DNA of 10,356 bases from Endomicrobiia bacterium. GTDB taxonomy: Bacteria > Elusimicrobiota > Endomicrobiia > Endomicrobiales > Endomicrobiaceae. Both the position numbers and the translations under genes were made by a program. The notes beneath the pieces were generated by a model that was not told the origin of the DNA, did not search any database, and was given only the letters and a program-made list of their open reading frames with translations. Location of the stretch: the NCBI GenBank assembly GCA_009782015.1, contig WQUP01000179.1, positions 1-10,356 on the forward strand, in the 5' to 3' direction. This document shows positions 9,001-10,356 of this stretch, in pieces. The stretch's first letter is position 1. The number at the start of each line of letters is the position of its first letter.

Positions 9001-10356
9001 CAACGCAGACATATAAATCTTTTACGGCATCTACTGCCGCCCACGAATTATTTCATGATATTCTGGAACAATTAGGATTTTTGTATCCCGACGATTTGCA
9101 TACGATTTATCATGAATTTTTCGGCCCTCAAGGCGAGAAAATATATGAGTTTTCGGTGTCCGGCGCTAAATATAAATTGATACGGATTTCAGATAACAAA
9201 AATATTAAGTATAAAGCTTATAAACCCGCGGCAAAACTTTTAAATTCTGTGCAAGCCGGCCTTATGGCTCTGGAGTCCGAATACGGCGTTGATATTGATA
9301 TCAGAATTATACCCGAGATATCTTTGTATGCCGTAAACAACAATCTTGTCGATGATGATTTTATAAACATAGCCAAAGGCACTCCGGGATTTTTTAAAGT
9401 TTTAGCGCAGAAAATAGAAGAGAAGTACGCAATAAAAGCCGAAGATGCGATTTTAATATTTGGAAACGTTTTCGCAGACGCGAGAAAGGACAAGCGCGGC
9501 GATCGATTCTTTGAAAAATACTGGAACGCGTGGAAAAAGAATCAGCGCGGGACAGATAAAGCATTACAAACGGGCAAAGGCGCAGTTAACGAGACAGCCG
9601 GCGGCAGCGCGCCGGCGATGATTCTTCCGGAAAATATGGCTATGGTTGATAAAATGATAGCCGAAGGAAAGTCTGCCGTCAGAATTCTGCTTAAGATAGC
9701 CGGAATTGAATTTTGGGATTCGCTTAAAGATAATTTTGCCGAAAGGCATTTTTTCGATAGATACGGGAACGCAAAAAACTTGAGCGAGGCCGATAAAGAT
9801 AAATATAGAAAAACCGCCGAGTATATGCGGATAGGAACGCTTGCCGGAATGTTTGTTGCCGGCGCGGTGAGTTTTGCATTCGGACTGCCGGGCATTTTTT
9901 CGTTTGAACTTTTGACTATCGCGCTTAATCTTTCCGTTGCGGCAATCGGCGCTTTTGCCGGAAATGCGGCCGTTCATATTTTAGCGGATTACAGAATCGT
10001 AAAAGAGAAGATAAATCTGGCAAAGGCCGAGAAGTATGCGATAGAGAAAAAAGGCGGCGACATAGTAGCGCCCGTGATGATAGTAAACGAAGAGCCGGGA
10101 AATCCACGTGATTTCGGTTTTAAAAACACTTCGTTAAAGATCGGCGGACAAAGCGTCTGGATAAGCTCGAAATCTAAATCGCTTGTGATATTTGCAAAAG
10201 GAGCGTCTTTTGCCGATATAGAAAACGCTGCAAAGCAGGAAAATTCTCAAATTCAAAGACAGCTCTCTGAAGCGATAAAAAAGCAGACGGGCATTTCGCT
10301 TAACTCCTCTAAACTCGCAATAGACTGGATAAACGTCGATACTGCGTCGGATTCTT
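3..10356 (+). CDS. Giant multidomain membrane protein, interior fragment (both ends outside the window)
   Basis: One uninterrupted frame runs through the window; I read all 3,451 codons from base 3 and met no stop. Neither a start codon nor a terminator can be assigned, so the full protein is longer. Domains in order are: helical GGFH domain (residues 1-301), LMW tyrosine phosphatase (624-785), Cys-type trypsin-fold protease (837-1042), GHKL-like ATPase (1150-1346), membrane module 1 (1386-1492), unrecognised region (1493-2213), membrane module 2 (2232-2346), HEXXH protease A (2347-2780), signal-like segment (2782-2816), HEXXH protease B (2817-3198), membrane module 3 (3213-3330). Repeated modules indicate growth by internal duplication. 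Conserved motifs hold one register from start to end, which argues against frameshifts or a pseudogene. The overall role is unknown. A membrane-anchored, self-processing or proteolytic giant is an inference. Existence of the ORF is near certain; function is not. Confidence 0.93.
642..716 (+). repeat. In-frame 30-bp tandem repeat encoding GGLASSGLxA
   Basis: Two units, 642-671 (GGLASSGLSA) and 672-701 (GGLASSGLAA), are followed by a partial third, GGIAA. The 21-base core ggccttgcctcaagcggcct(t) is identical at 645-665 and 675-695, exactly 30 bases apart, so the frame is kept whatever the copy number. The product is a flexible small-residue linker just upstream of the GGFH strand. Recent slippage expansion is likely; copy number could vary between strains. 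Confidence 0.8.
689..741 (+). repeat. 11-bp perfect inverted repeat inside the coding sequence
   Basis: The arm cggccttgccg at 689-699 is the exact reverse complement of cggcaaggccg at 731-741, with a 31-base spacer. The left arm overlaps the tandem repeat. It could form a GC-rich hairpin in the message. Because gccggc and ggcctt words are common here, chance from composition is a fair alternative, and no T-run follows to suggest a terminator. Confidence 0.4.
943..1107 (+). repeat. Palindrome-rich element read through in frame (probable inserted dispersed repeat)
   Basis: Hairpins are packed end to end: ccct/aggg at 976-989; gggac-atc-gtccc at 987-999; ccggagac-aac-gtctccgg at 1018-1036 (8-bp perfect stem, 3-base loop); acggggt at 1037-1043 pairing with accccgt at 1057-1063; and the perfect palindrome ctaggcctag at 1095-1104. 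The words cctgccctgagcgaaggg and gaagtcgaa resemble a dispersed palindromic repeat I remember from many environmental bacterial genomes (type ccctgagcgaagtcgaaggg). Codons here (ggg, cga, ccc, tcc, cta) differ from the rest of the gene. The translation is a Ser/Pro/Gly/Asn-rich linker, roughly residues 314-369. The words aaattcc (950-956) and acaaaattcc (1064-1073, 1079-1088) sit near its edges; they might be boundary repeats. Exact ends are uncertain. Confidence 0.6.
1110..1871 (+). other. Unrecognised region between repeat insert and phosphatase
   Basis: Residues 370-623 match no family I can name. The first part (about 374-415) looks helical and acidic. Next comes a short strand-rich piece around DTYIKLSNGFEIKLIKNKKG (423-442), then an Ala-rich helix SAVRAAVAAAEAASKY (about 464-479). 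The rest is mixed alpha/beta and leads into a charged linker just before the phosphatase. There is no membrane segment and no cysteine pattern. It could be a spacer or a domain too diverged to see by eye. Confidence 0.4.
1872..2357 (+). other. Low-molecular-weight protein tyrosine phosphatase / ArsC-like domain
   Basis: A strand SIVFVC runs into the P-loop C-I-G-N-F-N-R-S, an exact CX5R(S/T) signature with Cys632, Arg638 and Ser639. It is followed by an acidic residue in the helix, as in the family pattern VCxGNxxRSxxAE. The conserved general-acid Asp-Pro appears as MPDPAAQE with Asp762, 130 residues after the Cys; LMW phosphatases have it roughly 115-120 after. VFSAGI and YIVTVSEEQRQFLLRL match the usual central strands and helices. 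Length, about 160 residues, is right for the family. LMW phosphatases remove phosphate from tyrosine, and relatives reduce arsenate. With catalytic residues present, activity is plausible. Fusion into a giant protein is unusual, because family members are normally stand-alone. The substrate is unknown. Confidence 0.85.
2511..3128 (+). other. Trypsin/HtrA-fold protease domain with cysteine at the nucleophile position
   Basis: The layout is that of a chymotrypsin-like protease. AAYHTVRLP carries His886 (compare TNYHVV in HtrA), SLDVAFLEVPE carries Asp920 (compare DLAVLKV), and GGTCGAAILNMKGEVIGI carries Cys990 where HtrA has GNSGGPLxNxxGxVIGI. Spacings of 34 and 70 residues are close to those of DegP (about 30 and 75) and of picornaviral 3C proteases. 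The Ser-to-Cys change gives the GxCG signature of viral 3C/3C-like enzymes. A His-Asp-Cys triad is therefore complete on paper. The next two residues are Ala-Ala instead of Gly-Pro, so the active-site loop is altered and inactivity is possible. It follows the phosphatase after an acidic linker of about 50 residues. Cutting of the parent chain is an inference. Confidence 0.78.
3129..3449 (+). other. Probable beta-rich segment after the protease
   Basis: Residues 1043-1149 contain alternating hydrophobic stretches (KVKVFDMSY, EIVLTIQDRNG, TRTVTIKTEGKKVVSV) that read as beta strands with tight turns. HtrA proteases carry PDZ domains at this position, but I cannot find a convincing PDZ carboxylate-binding loop, so that is only a possibility. 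No catalytic motif is visible. Confidence 0.35.
3450..4040 (+). other. GHKL / RsbW-like ATPase domain, degenerate
   Basis: The segment EFLTDAFSHGNNLD (residues 1246-1259, His1254) aligns with the N-box of anti-sigma-factor type histidine-kinase-like ATPases (E-A-L-x-N-A-x-x-H-G-N). The Glu is kept, but the magnesium-binding Asn is replaced by Asp1250. A strand pair YAYIHIADAKRKVTVINEY follows, with Asn-Glu-Tyr where the D-x-G-x-G box is expected. Then GKGMGREYLKTF (1302-1313) matches the glycine-rich GxGxG lid before the last helix. GHKL domains bind ATP in kinases, Hsp90 and MutL. Here two of three boxes are changed, so ATP binding is doubtful and a protein-interaction role is possible. The HGNNLD form resembles, from memory, a domain of Omnitrophota giant proteins. 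A short motif TEDLIIQRL (1150-1158) at its start recurs as TEDLIVQSL at 1373-1381. Confidence 0.5.
4158..4478 (+). repeat. Membrane module, copy 1
   Basis: Residues 1386-1492 begin LELPWAGRFADWLHLKADG, continue through QKILRAAVVSISEFF and LAPYFFVKMH, and end with two hydrophobic stretches. The first, AFILAATAAGITLAIYLHLA, starts at residue 1450. The second, FFLTLALNVATHTIYNL, follows directly. Copy 2 at 6696 shares LELxWxxRxADxxxLKxDG, QxILRA, LxPYxFxxMH and LNxxTHxxYN in the same order, so the two are clearly homologous. At least two, perhaps three, membrane passes are expected. Soluble catalytic domains lie upstream, so this probably anchors the chain in the inner membrane. Topology cannot be decided by eye. 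Confidence 0.75.
4479..6641 (+). other. Unrecognised 721-residue region between membrane modules 1 and 2
   Basis: Residues 1493-2213 contain no membrane segment and no motif I can assign. The first part is a charged helix (DADYLRDLLRELEKND) followed by MGSAMNGSSVYVDGNLNEL and a strand TEVAILWDSKGY. The middle (about 1670-1900) has long helices and aromatic-rich stretches such as YYFKIAFPRYINNYLYMKYL. A Gly/Phe loop NSAGGKFGFGNKQ lies near 1880. The later part is highly charged and helical (EEERLRYMESIAREFKFW, EEVLTHEMKEARETLALE). The end (about 2100-2165) has strands around TEYFAVEIVDKADGKSL and then a helix with SLYHFAKEIVPNAID. It may hold two or three domains. HTEKLL, SLYHF and LTHEM are not HEXXH motifs. 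Confidence 0.4.
6642..6674 (+). repeat. AMILPEN linker, copy A
   Basis: GSTTAMILPENIM follows a Gly/Ser run and sits just before membrane module 2. The DNA gcgatgattcttcc-gaaaatat at 6648-6671 matches copy B at 9615-9638 in 22 of 24 bases. Conservation at both DNA and protein level, ahead of two different membrane modules, suggests a recently copied junction. Confidence 0.65.
6696..7040 (+). repeat. Membrane module, copy 2
   Basis: Residues 2232-2346 repeat copy 1: LELKWSSRLADRIVLKSDG, QMILRAVFIAVV, SILPYLFARMH, then FLIIFFTLSGAAISIAFS and LSFILPLMLNITTHAVYNF. The hydrophobic segments are more strongly apolar here than in copy 1, and three passes are plausible. A basic, Ala-rich stretch (YKKAQSEAAQSAANKKREQ) follows, as expected for a cytoplasmic-side exit under the positive-inside rule, though this is only suggestive. 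The AMILPEN linker precedes it, and metalloprotease unit A follows. Confidence 0.75.
7041..8340 (+). other. Zinc metalloprotease-like unit A (HEFGH) with helical N-terminal part
   Basis: A helical stretch (residues 2347-2560) includes DFLQQILEENNIDIRIRLYAYAKAKSEG, which resembles a HEAT-like helix pair. TAAHEFGHKLLHMLGF then gives a perfect HEXXH zinc-binding motif (His2583, Glu2584, His2587). Downstream, GIIHEFYSELTAGIL offers Glu2614 or Glu2618 as the third ligand, 27-31 residues after the second His, in the style of gluzincin peptidases. Unit B repeats the pattern: helix pair, TAAHExxHxxLxxLGF, then xHEF. After the motif the chain is helical and soluble (GGYSLLHMFDGLLD and beyond). A peptidase that binds zinc through HEXXH and a Glu is expected. 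The family is not identified and the substrate is unknown. Confidence 0.7.
8346..8450 (+). other. Internal signal-peptide-like or single membrane segment
   Basis: Residues 2782-2816 have a Lys-rich start (KTKKFGFLGKFFGK), a hydrophobic core PLAIMAVLYVAVSSVMPAFG (2796-2815) and a small-residue end, then a polar stretch starting YNFVND. That is the layout of a secretory signal, placed 2,780 residues into the visible chain and exactly between protease units A and B. It may act as one membrane pass that puts unit B on the other side, or be a relic of an ancestral secreted protein fused into the giant gene. No start codon with a ribosome binding site was found here. Confidence 0.6.
8451..9596 (+). 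other. Zinc metalloprotease-like unit B (HELFH) with helical N-terminal part
   Basis: Residues 2817-3198. EFEKLTDIFNNDKDINYRLFAALQLKSKG (from residue 2892) matches the helix pair of unit A at 2443. TAAHELFHDILEQLGF carries HEXXH (His3014, Glu3015, His3018). TIYHEFFG supplies Glu3038, 20 residues after the second His, which is the spacing seen in thermolysin-type gluzincins. Distances from helix pair to HEXXH are about 122 residues here and 140 in unit A. The units therefore look like diverged duplicates. After the motif, strands such as EFSVSGAKYKLIRIS and VDIDIRIIPEISLYAV differ from unit A. Catalytic residues are present in both copies, so both may be active. Confidence 0.7.
9597..9638 (+). 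repeat. AMILPEN linker, copy B
   Basis: AGGSAPAMILPENM again follows a Gly/Ser/Ala run and precedes a membrane module. Nearly the same DNA as copy A, about 2.97 kb upstream; the difference in phase is a whole number of codons. Confidence 0.65.
9639..9992 (+). repeat. Membrane module, copy 3 (diverged)
   Basis: Residues 3213-3330. An amphipathic start (SAVRILLKIAGIEFWDSLKDNF) and a charged loop are followed by hydrophobic stretches IGTLAGMFVAGAVSFAFGLPGI and LLTIALNLSVAAIGAFAGNAAVHIL, with at least two passes. Only scattered matches to copies 1 and 2 remain (RILLKIA for the ILRA region, ALNLSVA for LALNVAT). The shared position after AMILPEN supports relationship, but independent origin cannot be excluded by eye. 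Confidence 0.5.
9993..10356 (+). other. Soluble tail of the fragment, unrecognised
   Basis: After membrane module 3 a basic helix (VKEKINLAKAEKYAIEKK) leads to short strands (IVAPVMIVNEEPGN, SLKIGGQSVWISSKSKSLVIFAKG) and an amphipathic helix IENAAKQENSQIQRQLSEAI. No motif is recognised. The frame is still open at the window edge, so a domain is cut here. Confidence 0.4.

Overview
The whole window is the inside of one giant protein-coding gene on the + strand. The frame whose first complete codon is at base 3 was read codon by codon to base 10355. It has no stop, giving 3,451 residues with neither the true start nor the end in view. Every recognisable motif sits in this frame, and there is no intergenic space, RNA gene or convincing promoter. 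Residue n corresponds to base 3n. Other-frame ORFs look like shadows.

Organism: the protein cannot be tied firmly to a taxon. Two things point to a Gram-negative bacterium of the Elusimicrobiota/Omnitrophota kind. One is the extreme length, since Omnitrophota are known for giant genes. The other is the helical domain ending in a GGFH motif, which I associate from memory with large proteins of these phyla. This is a low-confidence inference.

Layout: (1) bases 3-905, an alpha-helical domain closing with ITGGFHSGGL and SYVSIMPSVT, carrying a 10-residue Gly/Ala/Ser tandem repeat. (2) about 943-1107, a palindrome-rich segment with odd codon use, read through in frame as a Ser/Gly/Asn-rich linker, probably a dispersed repeat inserted in the gene. 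(3) 1110-1871, unrecognised. (4) 1872-2357, a low-molecular-weight tyrosine phosphatase domain with an intact CX5RS loop and a DP motif. (5) 2511-3128, a trypsin/HtrA-fold protease whose nucleophile position is Cys (GTCG, as in viral 3C proteases). (6) 3129-3449, a probable beta-rich segment. (7) 3450-4040, a degenerate GHKL/RsbW-like ATPase domain. (8) 4158-4478, first copy of a membrane module. (9) 4479-6641, about 720 unrecognised residues. (10) 6696-7040, second copy of the membrane module. (11) 7041-8340, a helical region plus an HEFGH zinc-protease motif. (12) 8346-8450, a signal-peptide-like hydrophobic segment. (13) 8451-9596, a second helical plus HELFH protease unit related to the first. 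(14) 9639-9992, a diverged third membrane segment. (15) a soluble tail running off the window.

Together these suggest a membrane-embedded multidomain giant built by internal duplication. It carries up to three protease-like domains, a phosphatase and a GHKL-like domain. The embedded proteases could cut the giant chain itself, as in a viral polyprotein, or could act on other proteins. The sequence does not decide between these.
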